64,000 nt of DNA from Rhodosorus marinus. Taxonomy: Eukaryota; Rhodophyta; Stylonematophyceae; Stylonematales; Stylonemataceae. The notes beneath the pieces are model-generated. The model did not search any database and was not told the DNA's origin. It saw only the letters and a program-made list of their open reading frames with translations. Shown here piece by piece: positions 24,563 through 35,157 of the stretch; position 1 is the first letter of the stretch, and each line of letters opens with the position of its first letter. A program made the position numbers and the translations under genes. The DNA lies in the NCBI GenBank assembly GCA_029953675.1, contig JAMWBK010000003.1, forward strand, positions 1,116,001 through 1,180,000, in the 5' to 3' direction.

Positions 24563-25219
24563 AAACTAAGGCTATTCCTGATTCCGTGTGAACGTGAAGA
24601 GCACCTTCCTCCCACGCCCTCGGTCGCTCGGTTTCCTCAAATTGTGCTCTGTGCCTGATATCTTAGTATACATACATTCGTGGCCGTAAATAAACTCGTA
24701 ATTTCACAAATTGCGGTGCATTTGGTAAAAATTTGATTCGAAATACATCTGAAGAGCTGCGGCATTTTCGTTCTTTGCATTTAAGTTGCATGGTTGCTAT
24801 AGAGCCGAATTAACCATTATTTAAGACATACTATCGTTAATTAATGGTTTTGAGATTCATTTTTCTTAGTGAAATGAGACAAAGTGGTGATATTGGTCTT
24901 CTACTTCCGTAGATTTACGTTCGTTGTGGTGAAGGTTCTGGGGTGTTCGGGCGGCGCTGTGGCCTCCATCGCACGCGAAAAGGCTTCGCGCTTTCGGGAT
25001 AGAGTCCCGTGGCGGAATCCGTGGTTTCTGCATTTTCCAGTGAACGATCAAGCCATCCCGTGTGTACCGTTTTTCGGACTTGCAGCATTACTGAGCAAGA
25101 GGAAGCTGCAGCTCCGGCTAGCTTCCGCGTTGAGCCGTGTTTCAATTGTTAACCTCTTCCGAGCACGTCTCATTGAGCACTGGCTTACCCACCAACATGC
25201 AAAATTTCGGACAGGCAAG

Positions 25220-25550
25220 ATGGAGGTCTACGAAGTCAGTTCAATTTATACAGTTTTCGGAGCTTCTGGTCAGCGTGCCCCCTCAGGAGGAGACGCCCTC
25301 AACTTACTCGAGGAATGCTCGAATTTTCTCCGTGTCATTTCTTGCTGTGTAAGCTCACAACCACCTCCTCTCGGGTCACGATGGAGCAAACGGACGATCA
25401 AATCCGTTCCGAACGCAGCTTTCTGTCCGTAAGATTAAACAGGGCGGAACAAACGCGGAGCACAAAGCCAGCACCGTCCATAACCGGAAGGGCTTCAACG
25501 ACGCGCGGGGCAAAGACAACATCATTATCATGAGTAAAGGGAGGCACTGA
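25220..25550 (+). CDS. Small two-exon protein, unrecognised
   Basis: Two exons, 25220-25348 and 25419-25550, join in phase through a consensus gtaagc donor and a cag acceptor to give 86 residues. The N-terminal half is mixed (MEVYEVSSIYTVFGASGQ, then LLEECSNFLRVISCC); the C-terminal half is basic and polar (NRKGFNDARGKDNIIIMSKG). The in-phase junction with the best donor in the area supports a real gene, but I do not recognise the family. Two other phase choices give different tails, so the reading is not settled. Confidence 0.35.
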
Positions 25551-27536
25551 TGACGCGCGTCCATCAACAAGCAGCGTTTAGAGCGCCAGTATGTCAAGGG
25601 CAACTCCGGGAGGAGGCTATCAACACTTCCGGGGTCTCTGGGACGGACGTGACGAAGCCAGCGAGAATTAACAGCATCTAACAGACCTAATTGCTATTCC
25701 TGATCTCGTTTGTGGGGAAGGATTGCTTCTGTATCCACTGAGCTATCGTCACCATTGCATATAAAGAATAATACCATTGTGAAAGTCTAAAAGCTCACAT
25801 CAACGATCACAGTATACTTCACCGCACGCATACCTAATGATAACAATAGGTCTAGCCGATGCAGAAGCAGATTTTCCCCGTAGAGGAGATCAGGGATACT
25901 AGGGAACTACCACTTTCATCATCGATACCATTTGTCCCACTCTCCAACCCGACAGTCCCAGTCGTTCCCCATCCAACTCTGACAAGCAACATAGAAACCC
26001 CCAGCTAAAATCATTTTCTACTTAATTTGTTTTGGCGCCAAATCATTATCGTATATCAGCAATATTACTATGAAAATAATAAACTAAATTAAATTAATAT
26101 TACCTAATAAACTGTAAAATAAAGTATTTATATTTTTAAAAAGACGATGTTTGTCAGTTGAGGGTTTTCCTGCTTGTGAGGATTACCAAAAAAAAATGGT
26201 GGAAAGGGCACAAAAACTGCGTACTAAGGATTTTGAGTTTTGATGGAGTTGCGCGGGGGCGGGGGGGAAGGGAGAAAGGCTTCTTGTTTGATTGACTATT
26301 AAGGATGTAGGTGGAGATGCTTTTGATACTCTTGAGCTTTTGTAGTGTGTATGGAGCAGTACATATGAGGGTCTAGCTTTCTGTTGAGTGGAGGATTTTT
26401 GGGGTGGAGCTGTTGAAAATGGGACCTGCGGTGGATCAACTGCATTTTTGGGGTTGTTGAGCGGAGTATTGGTTTTTTGTGGGTCTTTGACGGAGGAGGT
26501 TCTTTGTTTGATTGGTATTGTTTCTTTATCTGATTGGTAGTGCCTTTGAGACCAAAGCAGTTGAGAGGGTAGCTGTAGTAACGTATGGGGTTTTTGAGAA
26601 GAGTTTTGGTTTGACTGATGAGGGAGAGAGAGCAGTTGAGAGTATGCTCTTTGGAGATGAGACGTTTACTAGAGTCCCATGCAGATGGAGTGCTTCCCCG
26701 GTGTTGTGATTTCAAAGGTTACTGTTAGGAAGTAGGTGCGCCCAGAGAGTATGTTTGGTCGGCAAAAACACATGCGCTTGGATCCGTGTTTGGGGTTTGA
26801 GGGTGTGTCTCAAGTAACCAGGCTTTCCGGTTTCACTGTGGAGTAGAAAATACGGATTCTGCAAGCGGGTTTTGGCACGGGTGAGTGTTTCTTCGGTGAC
26901 TTGGGCGTTGTTGCAATCTGGAGAGTCCCCAACCAGCGCAGGTGGGTGCAATGGGGACTACGCTCCTAGGTAACGACATTGTATGGATACAAGATCAGTT
27001 TTGGGATATAGGTAAGCTTGACGTACAACTCGGGGAGATAGGCATCCAGGAGATCGGTAACGCAACCCCTCAGATTTGAGCCTGACCAGCAGACTTTTTT
27101 CTGTCCACAAGGGACGTATCTTGGTCCAGACCCAGGTTTTGCTGACCGGATCCGAGACCACGCGAGAGGCCATGGGTCGGAGGTCGCCATTATATCATCA
27201 AAGACGGACCATTACGCTGTATTTAAATGCGCGACGCGAAGACGGGGAGGTGATCAGAAACACATCCCGAAGCACACGAAGAGAGTCACTGAATGTCCGT
27301 TTTACATAAGGGTAAGGATGATTTTACGCAAGTGCACTTATTGCATTTTGTCGTCTTCCTGGCCAGGTTCGTAGACCCTGGCCAGGAAGACTGTTTTCCA
27401 CGTCGGCTGAGGTGGTTTTCTTTACCGCGTCAGTCGTTGCTCTAGACATACATTTGACACTAGGATCAGCTTCGGGGAACGCCGTTCCGTTCGTTGAGTG
27501 CTTAAGTCTCTGTTCAATGTGAATGTGTAGGCAATA
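25551..27536. other. Gene-poor region, 2 kb, with G/T-rich block and hairpin
   Basis: No convincing coding sequence. From about 25980 to 26150 it is A/T-rich. From about 26220 to 26720 the plus strand is strongly G/T-rich, like the leaders of forward genes elsewhere, but no recognisable forward gene follows. A perfect 15-bp hairpin lies at 27353-27391. Confidence 0.5.
27353..27391. repeat. Perfect 15-bp inverted repeat, 9-nt loop
   Basis: The arms gtcttcctggccagg (27353-27367) and cctggccaggaagac (27377-27391) are exact reverse complements around a 9-nt loop. It lies about 150 bp upstream of the ATG at 27537, possibly in that gene's leader or promoter. Confidence 0.85.
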
Positions 27537-28376
27537 ATGTTGAAAAAGTCCTCCCTGACGGGTCTGGACACCTTTCCCGGGTATCGCAGGAAGTTGCTTC
27601 TGGAGAAAATGTTTGGAGGCAGGATTCCGACGTCGGGAGGTTTCATGGAGGGGTGGTACGTCGCGGCAGGGAACCCTAGACATGTAGGGCACTATATGAA
27701 GCAATTTCCTAGAGGTCCGACGCCAAGCAGAGTACACGAGCGCATGAAGGGTAAGCCGCTCGAAAGGGAGAAGGCCAAGGTATCCAAAAAGAATAGTTCT
27801 GAAAAAGCCGTCAAGGGAAAAGCTCGAATGCAACGAACAGCCGCTGCTAAACCCGCAGACAACACTGATGCGGAGAATATTGGTGCCAGAATATCACGCC
27901 TCTACCTAAGGGCTAGTGCTCAGGATAGGAAAGCAATAGTACTAGCCGTGGAACAACTCGAGGCAAACCTCTCTTGGAAACCGTCCGACGACGTCAGCGT
28001 TGTGAACGCAGGAGCTTTGTCTTCGATGGTTGGCAAGCAGATTTTTTTCCCGCAAGTGGTTGGTCAGCAAGGGTTCTATGCTCAGCAAGGTGTTCAACAA
28101 GGACAGGCCTTTTTCGGTCAGCAGGGCCTTGTGAACCCTATGGCAGGACGGCAAGGGATGTTTGAACCTCAGCTCGGTCAACAAGTGCCTGGCAATCATC
28201 TGACGGCTCAGCAGGGATCACCAAATCACGTGGCGGGTGAGCAACATCTGGCTGCAACAGGAGCACATCAAGGAGCGTCAAACGCTTCCGCTTCTGTTGA
28301 GGAGCAAGGACCCGTTGATGCCGATGCCGATCAAAAAGGGGCCCAGGCATCGATCAGCGGTCCCAGTCGTCGCTAA
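27537..28376 (+). CDS. Gln-rich protein of unknown function, intronless
   Basis: A single open frame of 279 codons with a clear ATG. Residues about 1-60 are compact and Gly/aromatic-rich (GLDTFPGYRRKLLLEKMFGG, then GFMEGWYVAAGNPRHVGHYM). Residues 60-105 are Lys/Ala-rich and probably disordered. Residues 120-150 form a helix (RISRLYLRASAQDRKAIVLA). From about 165 to 240 there are irregular repeats built on GQQG (VVGQQGFYAQQGVQQGQ, FFGQQGLVNP, LGQQVPGN). The tail is acidic, then basic. Most longer genes here have introns, so an intronless orphan with a Gln-rich tail could be a lineage-specific gene or a retrocopy. Upstream lies the hairpin at 27353. No family recognised. Confidence 0.55.
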   Translation: MLKKSSLTGLDTFPGYRRKLLLEKMFGGRIPTSGGFMEGWYVAAGNPRHVGHYMKQFPRGPTPSRVHERMKGKPLEREKAKVSKKNSSEKAVKGKARMQRTAAAKPADNTDAENIGARISRLYLRASAQDRKAIVLAVEQLEANLSWKPSDDVSVVNAGALSSMVGKQIFFPQVVGQQGFYAQQGVQQGQAFFGQQGLVNPMAGRQGMFEPQLGQQVPGNHLTAQQGSPNHVAGEQHLAATGAHQGASNASASVEEQGPVDADADQKGAQASISGPSRR

Positions 28377-29421
28377 CCAATGTTTGGATTCACCACACCA
28401 CCTCCCGGGCTTATTTTCTATGTGTATAGCAAGATGATATATTATCTTCAGTCTTCTGAAATGTCAATTCAGTTTCGGAAGGAAATTTCTATATAAACTC
28501 TGGATGACCTGGTCCTTTCCAAGTCTTAAACTAGTTACTGGTGCAGTATCAGTAATTTGGTGACCATGAATACCCATCCACCGGTAGAACGACATCAGAA
28601 CGGCAACCTGGAATCGCAGCGATCAACGAAATTGAACTCCTTGATGTTTTCAGTACTTCCCACTCGCACGATCCAAAATATCATTTTAAAGTTATAACGC
28701 AGCAAGCAAACATCTCTCTTCAGAAGTTAACAGCTCGATATCTTGCCCCACAGAAGACAAATGCAAGACTTCGCCGTCTTCTTCCGAGGTATCGCGCCCC
28801 GGTTGAAAATCCACTGGCTCGCTGATAGAGAAAATACCTAGCAAGCTCAGTGAAACAGACGATCGACTCTGGAGCTAGTGTCTGAGACCATCCAGAACAG
28901 ACTTAGATCGCGCTGACTCGACCCCATCCAACCAACTCGGTTCTCTATCTTGCTGGTTCTCTAATAAAGATTAAGGAGGATACCATGGAGAACGTTCTTT
29001 GAGAGTTCTAGCTTCTTGGTCTATACAATTATGACCGTTCTCAGCTTTACAACTAGAGAAACTATATAACATCTGACAGGATTTATGGAACTCGACCACA
29101 ATAAGAGGTTGACCAATTCCTCCATTGAGGTGGGACAGAATCTTTTAGGATCTTGTTAGGCATGTTGGCAATCCGGATTGGAGGGGATGATGCTGTGGGT
29201 GATTGTATTGGAGTGAGGATGTGACTACGGGGAAGATTGGGCGGTTGATCAACTGAGTTTTGACGGTTGCAGGCTTCGAGTCGAACCGAATCGAGCTTGC
29301 GGTTTCGTTGGTGCATATGGTAGTGTAGATCTATAGTACGCTTTTTGTTTTGTGTATGGTTTGGTGGTCTCGAACTGAGGATCTGAACTTTCTGAGGTGT
29401 GGGTAAGATCTGGATTAGAAA
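28377..29421. other. Intergenic, 1 kb
   Basis: No gene seen. It is C/A-rich from about 28540 to 28960 and turns G/T-rich from about 29100 to the next start, the promoter-type switch seen elsewhere. Confidence 0.5.
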
Positions 29422-30781
29422 ATGGTTAGTCCGAAGGAGGCGAATGGAGATCTAAAAGGCGATCTCGAGCCTGATCTGGAGAAATCTGAAGGGATTGTGC
29501 GAAAGGATGATGGTGCTGAGCAGCAGAAGGATGGTTCTAGAGTTCGCTTTTCTGAGGAGGCGACAATTATTCGTCATCATGAGCAGTCAAACGGGGATGA
29601 TGCTTCAGCGTCGGAGGAAGATGCGGGCAATCAGAAGAGCGCTAACCGTCGAGTTCGCTTCGCTGGGGAGGTTGTCATTGAGGAAGAGGAGGTTCAAGGC
29701 CCACCCGATGAAGACCAGAACGAGCCATTAGAGGACGTTGAAAAAGACGAAGCCGAAGAGGAGGATTTTGAGGCTGAGGACGATGATGAGGATGTAGATG
29801 GCGAAGAAGACGATTTCGAAGCGGATGATGAAGATGCAGGAGAAGACGGTGTTGATCTAGAAGCACGTAAGCAAATGCAATACACCGTTTTTACGTCTCC
29901 AACAATTTGAGCAGAAGATGTTTATCATGTCAGACCACCTTTCGCTTTCCACCCCTAACAGTTGGAAGCCTAACTGATGTACTCCCAAATCAAGGAGCTC
30001 TCCTAGAACTTCTTAAATCGGGCAAAGCTGGGAAGAACGAACTGATCGAAGCGACCAAACGAGGAGACCTCGAAACAGTAGGTTTCCCGTACAGCTCTGG
30101 ACAAGAGTTTTGCAGTCCTCGTTCGTGCCTTCAATTCCTCTGAGCGATTTCGTAATCCTGACGTTGATGCGATTAGGTTGCAAGCTTGCTAACTGATGCG
30201 AAATGGATCGAAGCGATCGACGATGTCGATATCTTTGACTACACCGCTCTACACTTTGCATGTGAGGAGGGACATCTGGCAATCGTCAGTGCTCTTCTGG
30301 CAGCGCGTGCCGACATCGAGTGTGCGACAAAAATGCATTTCTCAAGACCTCTTCATTATGCGGCTTTTAATGGACATCACGACGTAGTCCTGGCACTGGT
30401 ACGATTCGATCGCTTTGCTTTCACTCAGTGTCTTTGGGCAGATTCGATGTGAAAACTGAGCACGGTGGTGCTTTTGGGATTCTTGTTTCTAACGAATTCT
30501 AGGCTAAAGCTGGAGCTGACTTGGAAGCTAGGACAGATGACGGGCGGACACCGCTATTCCAGGCGAGTTTTAACGGTCACTGCTCAATTGTGGAAGCGCT
30601 TCTGGATCTTGAAGCGAACCATCTTGCCAGGGACACGGATGGTCGATTACCACTGGACGTCGCTGAAAATGAGGAGACTAGGAAAGTTTTGCAGGCCATT
30701 GGAATGAAGGTACTCACTGAAGAACAGAAAGAAGATACACTAGTGGAGCCACGCATAGGGTCGAAGAGGAAATCCGGCTAG
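29422..30781 (+). CDS. Ankyrin-repeat protein with two PP1-docking (RVxF) motifs
   Basis: Four exons join in phase (29422-29866, 29962-30077, 30177-30398, 30503-30781) to give 353 residues. The N-terminal 150 residues are disordered and very acidic (long Glu/Asp runs at about 110-145) and carry two copies of a short motif, RVRFSEEATII (about residue 40) and RVRFAGEVVI (about 75). RVRF fits the consensus by which regulatory subunits dock on protein phosphatase 1. Residues about 190-320 contain ankyrin repeats (DYTALHFACEEGHLAIVSAL, RPLHYAAFNGHHDVVLAL, DGRTPLFQASFNGHCSIVEA, DGRLPLDVA). The tail is basic (GSKRKSG) and may be a nuclear signal. RVxF plus ankyrins is the layout of MYPT-type targeting subunits; the role as a PP1 partner is inferred. 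Confidence 0.85.
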
Positions 30782-32347
30782 GAGCTATCGTCAACGAGAA
30801 GAAAGGAAATTGAATTAGAAGGTTTAATAGTTATACGTTGAAGGGCCCGGCGTCGATGTCGGTCTGTATAGGCCTCACGGACACAAGCCAGAAGGATTGC
30901 GCTGTGTATACGCGCTCGTCTCAGTGTGAGTCTGAGAGGTTTTTCTGTCGGTTGGATGACACGATCGACGAAAAATGAATCAGGCTGATGCTCAAGCCTA
31001 GGAATCCGGATGAGCGCTGTGGTTGGGCTGCTTTGGTGCCTGACCTAGGACTGCGTAAGGAAAGCAGCTAGAGGTTTTCGGGGATACGGAACTGGTCATG
31101 GGCTCCATTCCTCAAAGGGGCCAGGATACGAGTCCGGTCGCGAACAGATGAAAGCCGTATAGATTTATGGATTTACTTTGAGCATCCCACATAACAGTAA
31201 AGACAGTCGTGAAGCCAATCTCTCCAGGACAGATTAACAATGTAACTCGATCAGCAAGCAACGGACGTAGAGCCCGTAGGTACGGAAGAAAACGAGAGCT
31301 CTTTAAGATTTTCGGGTCGTGGAGATGCAGGATCGGACATCCACCCCTGGAAACCACTCGGGAATGCGCTTCGAGGTCAGGTTCCGTGTGGGCAGTGTTC
31401 CAATTCGCTTATCTGGTTGATCGATCCGAGGCGCTTGCTGCTGACCCAACAAAGCCAGCTTCGTAAGACCCGAAGAAGAGAGCTGAACATTGGCTGGAGC
31501 AGCGATAAGATCGTTTCAAATTCTTTCCAGGGAACCTTTTTCTTGGGCATCCAACCAAGCAACACCTACCTTGTGGACATCAAAGTTGTCAAATCTCGGC
31601 AGAGAGCTGTACAAGACAAGCCGTGTCGTTTGGCTTAGTTTATCATGCTGGGATCTAGGGGTTGCCCCTCGGATAGCCAAGGGTAGGATCGCAACGCGTG
31701 TCGGTTTAGTTGTACAGTCGTCCGCCCGGACTTGTGTTAATGTTAGTGGCGGTTAGTAAGAGCCGATCCTAGACTTCAATCGCGCTGTAGGATACAGTGG
31801 AGTTACTTAGAAGTAGCTGTTACCATATTAGAATCGCAAGGAAGACCATAGTAGACGGCTCTAGGCCGAACTTGTCAAGGTAGAAGAAGAATAAAGTAGC
31901 GAATTCTGGGTACACATGATATCAGACTTGATTAGGTTTGTTCAGGGGTCCTGTCCTGCCTTCGGGAGTCCTCCAGGGAGACCCAAAATTTGTGAGATCC
32001 GTTTCATTAGACTATCGCTAATGGAATATCGGACCGATTTATCCGACCGTATTTATGAATAGTGAACGTTAGAAAACCTCTATTTTATACAATCAGTTTT
32101 TTCAATATCGTATACACAACAAAATTCTAACGGTCTATTACAAAGTCCTAATAGTCTATGCGTTGTCAAAACGATGTTTACGGCGGCTCGATTGGATGGA
32201 AGCTGACTTGGTCCTTGGGGATCTGTGGATCGATGAGGGATGAGTTATCGGAAAGTTCTGAACTTGATGATGAAGGGCGATGGGATGGTGATGGATTGCT
32301 GGCGATCGAGATGAGCTTTTGCATTTCCTTTGTTGGTGAGAACGAGG
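30782..32347. other. Intergenic, 1.6 kb
   Basis: No gene was recognised. Short overlapping frames occur on both strands at about 31110-31760 without protein-like motifs. The last 200 bp before the next start are G/T-rich, fitting a leader. Confidence 0.5.
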
Positions 32348-32782
32348 ATGGGAGCGTTTAAAGTTCGATATATGGAAAGTGGGGATTACGATAGGGGACT
32401 ATTTGAGGTTTTACAACAGCTGACAGCGAGTCCTAAAGTTGAAAGACAAGTGTTTGAAAAGCTCTTGGAAGAGGTTAAGGGCGATGGATATTATCACTGG
32501 ATGGTCGTTGAAGTTGACGGCCTTGTCGTTGGATGTGGGTCTCTTGTCGTGGAACGCAAGCTGATACATTCTTGTGGATTAGTCGGACACGTAGAGGACA
32601 TTGTTGTTGATGAATCTTTTCGCGGTAAGGGGGCCGGAAAGGCTCTGCTTGAAAAGCTCTCTGGAAAAGCGAAAGAAGTAGGATGCTATAAGGCGACTCT
32701 CGATTGTCAAGATGACAGAGTTCCGTTTTATGAAAAGTGTAATTACAAGAGAAGAGGAGCTCAGATGGCTCTTTATTTCTAG
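32348..32782 (+). CDS. GNA1: Glucosamine-6-phosphate N-acetyltransferase
   Basis: A single-exon gene of 144 residues, close to the usual size of about 150. It transfers acetyl from acetyl-CoA to glucosamine 6-phosphate on the cytosolic route to UDP-GlcNAc, needed for N-glycans and GPI anchors. Visible family features are an N-terminal region ending in GDGYYHWMVVEVDG, HVEDIVVDESFRGKGAGKAL with the acetyl-CoA pyrophosphate loop RGKGAG, and the C-terminal YKATLDC with VPFYEKCNYKRRG. The ATG at 32348 gives the expected start MGAFKVRYME; upstream in-frame codons reach an earlier TTG but no ATG. It converges on the reverse ThiD gene, 344 bp away. Confidence 0.92.
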   Translation: MGAFKVRYMESGDYDRGLFEVLQQLTASPKVERQVFEKLLEEVKGDGYYHWMVVEVDGLVVGCGSLVVERKLIHSCGLVGHVEDIVVDESFRGKGAGKALLEKLSGKAKEVGCYKATLDCQDDRVPFYEKCNYKRRGAQMALYF

Positions 32783-33126
32783 ATTAGGACTAAATGAGGT
32801 ACGGCAATTTTCAACTTATGCTTGTTTCGTATTTGTTGGTTCCTTCCTTGCTTTCGGCTGCTCCGTCTATCGTGATGAATATGTGTTGTGCACCACTCAC
32901 GAAAACCGACAAAAAGGTGCAAACCTTTTTGGTTTATGTTGAGAAACACCACACTCCAAACATGAATCCTTCTGACATAACGGACTAGGGGATCCCTTCA
33001 CTCTTCCATCCGCATCGTTTTCTGGCTGAGAGGATTCTTCCTACGCGATCAGCTAAGCCTTCTCATTCACTCTTCTGTCTTTGTTTGTTTTGACAAAGGA
33101 AGAATCTCAAAGCGACGCGATCCGCT
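32783..33126. other. Convergent intergenic region, 344 bp
   Basis: Separates the 3' ends of the GNA1 and ThiD genes. A short forward frame (32794-32988) starts with a signal-peptide-like stretch (YLLVPSLLSAAPS), but it lies where the GNA1 3' untranslated region is expected and has no further support. Confidence 0.4.
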
Positions 33127-34255
33127 TCAAGATTTGAACATATAGCCATGATTCAAAGGGCCCTGGCCTTTGCCCAGGGGTTCTGCGTTAGACATAGCCT
33201 CATACACGTACTGTTTGGCCCTTTCAACCGCTGATGGGATGGATTCTCCTCTTGCCAACCACGCGGCGCAAGCCGATGCCAGAGTGCATCCAGTTCCATG
33301 CGTGCTTCTGGTGTTTAATCGTGGAGCGGCGAAGGCTTGAAACTCGTTTCCATCGTAGAGTATATCCACGGAAGCATCAGAGTTTTCAGCATGACCACCT
33401 TTCACCAGGACGGCACCAGTACCGCCAGAGCCCTGGATAAACTTTTGCAGATCATATGCCGCCCCCTTTGCGTCTTCGTTGGAGACAACTTCACGTCCCA
33501 ACAACGCAGAAGCTTCGGGCATGTTTGGTGTCAGAAGTGTCGCCAGCGGTAAAAGTTCGGACTTGAGGACAGAGCAAGCATCATCTTCTAGAAGCTTGCT
33601 CCCTGAAGTAGCCTAGAAACACCCCTCAAAGCATAGTTTAGATCCCATGTATAACTCGTTATTGTAACCGTAAATAAACACGTTTTAAACGTTGAGTTGT
33701 AGGGCTCCTTACCACCATGACTGGATCGACTACCAGATGAGCTGGCTTGGAGGAAGCTAAAAGCCCTGCAACTTCTCTGATAACCCGCTGGTTGGCTAGC
33801 ATTCCGGTTTTCACGGCATCGAAACCGATATCCGTCGCTACGGCGTTGAACTGATCCCGAATAAACTCGATCGGTACTGGATGGATTCCGTGCGTACCCA
33901 TTGTATTCTGCGCGGTCAGTGCGGTTACAACACTCATCCCGTAGACGCCATTCGCGACGAACGTCTTCAAATCAGCTTGGATTCCAGCACCTCCACCGCT
34001 ATCAGAGCCGGCGATCGTCAGCACCCTCTTCATTTCTGGTGAAACGCTTTCCAATTCATCATTTGTCGCCCTTGAATATCTGCTATGTCTACACAACGAG
34101 CTTTGGTTCTCCTCAGTTCATAGATTCAGCGCCGATCTTGCAAAAGGGTCAACACATGCCCGCTGGGAATACGTCCATGGTCGATCATGCGTGAGACTCG
34201 GAAGGAAGAACCGCTTTGCGTGATGAGGCTTCATGCGAAGAGCAGCGTCTGACAT
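33127..34255 (-). CDS. thiD: Hydroxymethylpyrimidine/phosphomethylpyrimidine kinase
   Basis: Encodes a complete monofunctional ThiD of the ribokinase fold, which phosphorylates HMP and HMP-phosphate in thiamine synthesis. Core exons are 34079-33713 and 33612-33127, joined in phase. Motifs are AGSDSGGGAGIQADLKTF (substrate and nucleotide binding), HLVVDPVMVATSG, LLTPNMPEASALLG, VLVKGGH and the catalytic/anion-hole HGTGCTLASACAAWL. The core starts at MKRVLTIAG (ATG 34033), giving 268 residues. The reading frame stays open upstream to a good acceptor, and a further exon 34255-34173 joins in phase to add about 43 residues rich in basic and aromatic amino acids, possibly a targeting peptide; this extension is less sure. 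Plants use a ThiD-ThiE fusion, whereas here no ThiE part follows. Confidence 0.9.
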
Positions 34256-35157
34256 CGGGATTGGGAGGTCTACTATTGACGCACCTCGAATCTTTCCGAG
34301 GTGTTCCGCTTGTGTGGGTGGAGCAGTCCGGAACTATCTGTATTTGATTTTTTGAAGAAACCATAGGTTAGGTTTTTGGAGTTGACTCCTGTGCTTGACC
34401 TGTCGAGAATGTTCACATCAGATAGTACTCATCGCTTGAAATACAAGACTTTAAACTATGGGGCCTGTCTGTGAACTCTAGCGATGGGAGCCTGAGACTT
34501 TCGAGGAAAAAATCGACCGCGCTACCGGTTTTTACGGCAGTGTTTAATGCCCGCCAGATCTGTGCAAATTTGGTCAGAACAGCAAAGAGAAAAACATAGC
34601 TTTGGTAAGCCTCATGAGCTATCAGCAGAAGTTTGAACGGTGCGAGCATCTGCTACTAGTCCAGGATGCACCAGCGACACAAAAGAACCACTAGAAGTGT
34701 CCTCCTCTACAAAAACTTATGCAATAAACTAAAACTCTCGATGTCCATTCGCTATACATATTTGAATACTAATAATAAATATCCCCATCTTGGTAATATT
34801 ACAAAGGAATCAAAAGTATTACACAGAAATAAGTTAATTTTGTGGTACATCGTTAATTCTTATAAAAACAAGTTATTGTTGGCGTGACTAGAAATATGGT
34901 GCGAAAGCGGTGTTCCTATAGGTTGCTGACAAGAATTGAAACAATGTAATAATTTAATGAAGATGGCTGTTTAGGTTTTTGAACTGTTTTAGTGGGGTTT
35001 TTGAGTGGTTTTAAATGGTTTTTTTTCATTTGTGGCGTTTTGAGCGATGAGGAGGAGGGCTTTTGGTTGATGTGCTGCTTGCTAGCGGATAGTCTGATGG
35101 AGGTGATGAACTTGATGGCAGTTATTGTCGGATTGTTTTAGAATCAGAAGCAACAAG
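34256..35157. other. Divergent intergenic region, 0.9 kb
   Basis: Lies between the divergent ThiD and APH-1 genes. It is A/T-rich at about 34730-34880 and G/T-rich from about 34980 to the APH-1 start. A reverse frame at 34413-34649 looks like chance. Confidence 0.5.

Noticed and set aside
24884-25432. Forward 182-codon frame
   Set aside because: It includes upstream leader-like sequence; only its last part coincides with the two-exon candidate at 25220-25550.
26299-27190. Reverse frames in the G/T-rich block
   Set aside because: They are complements of a strongly skewed leader-like sequence and consist of low-complexity Lys/Pro/His sequence.
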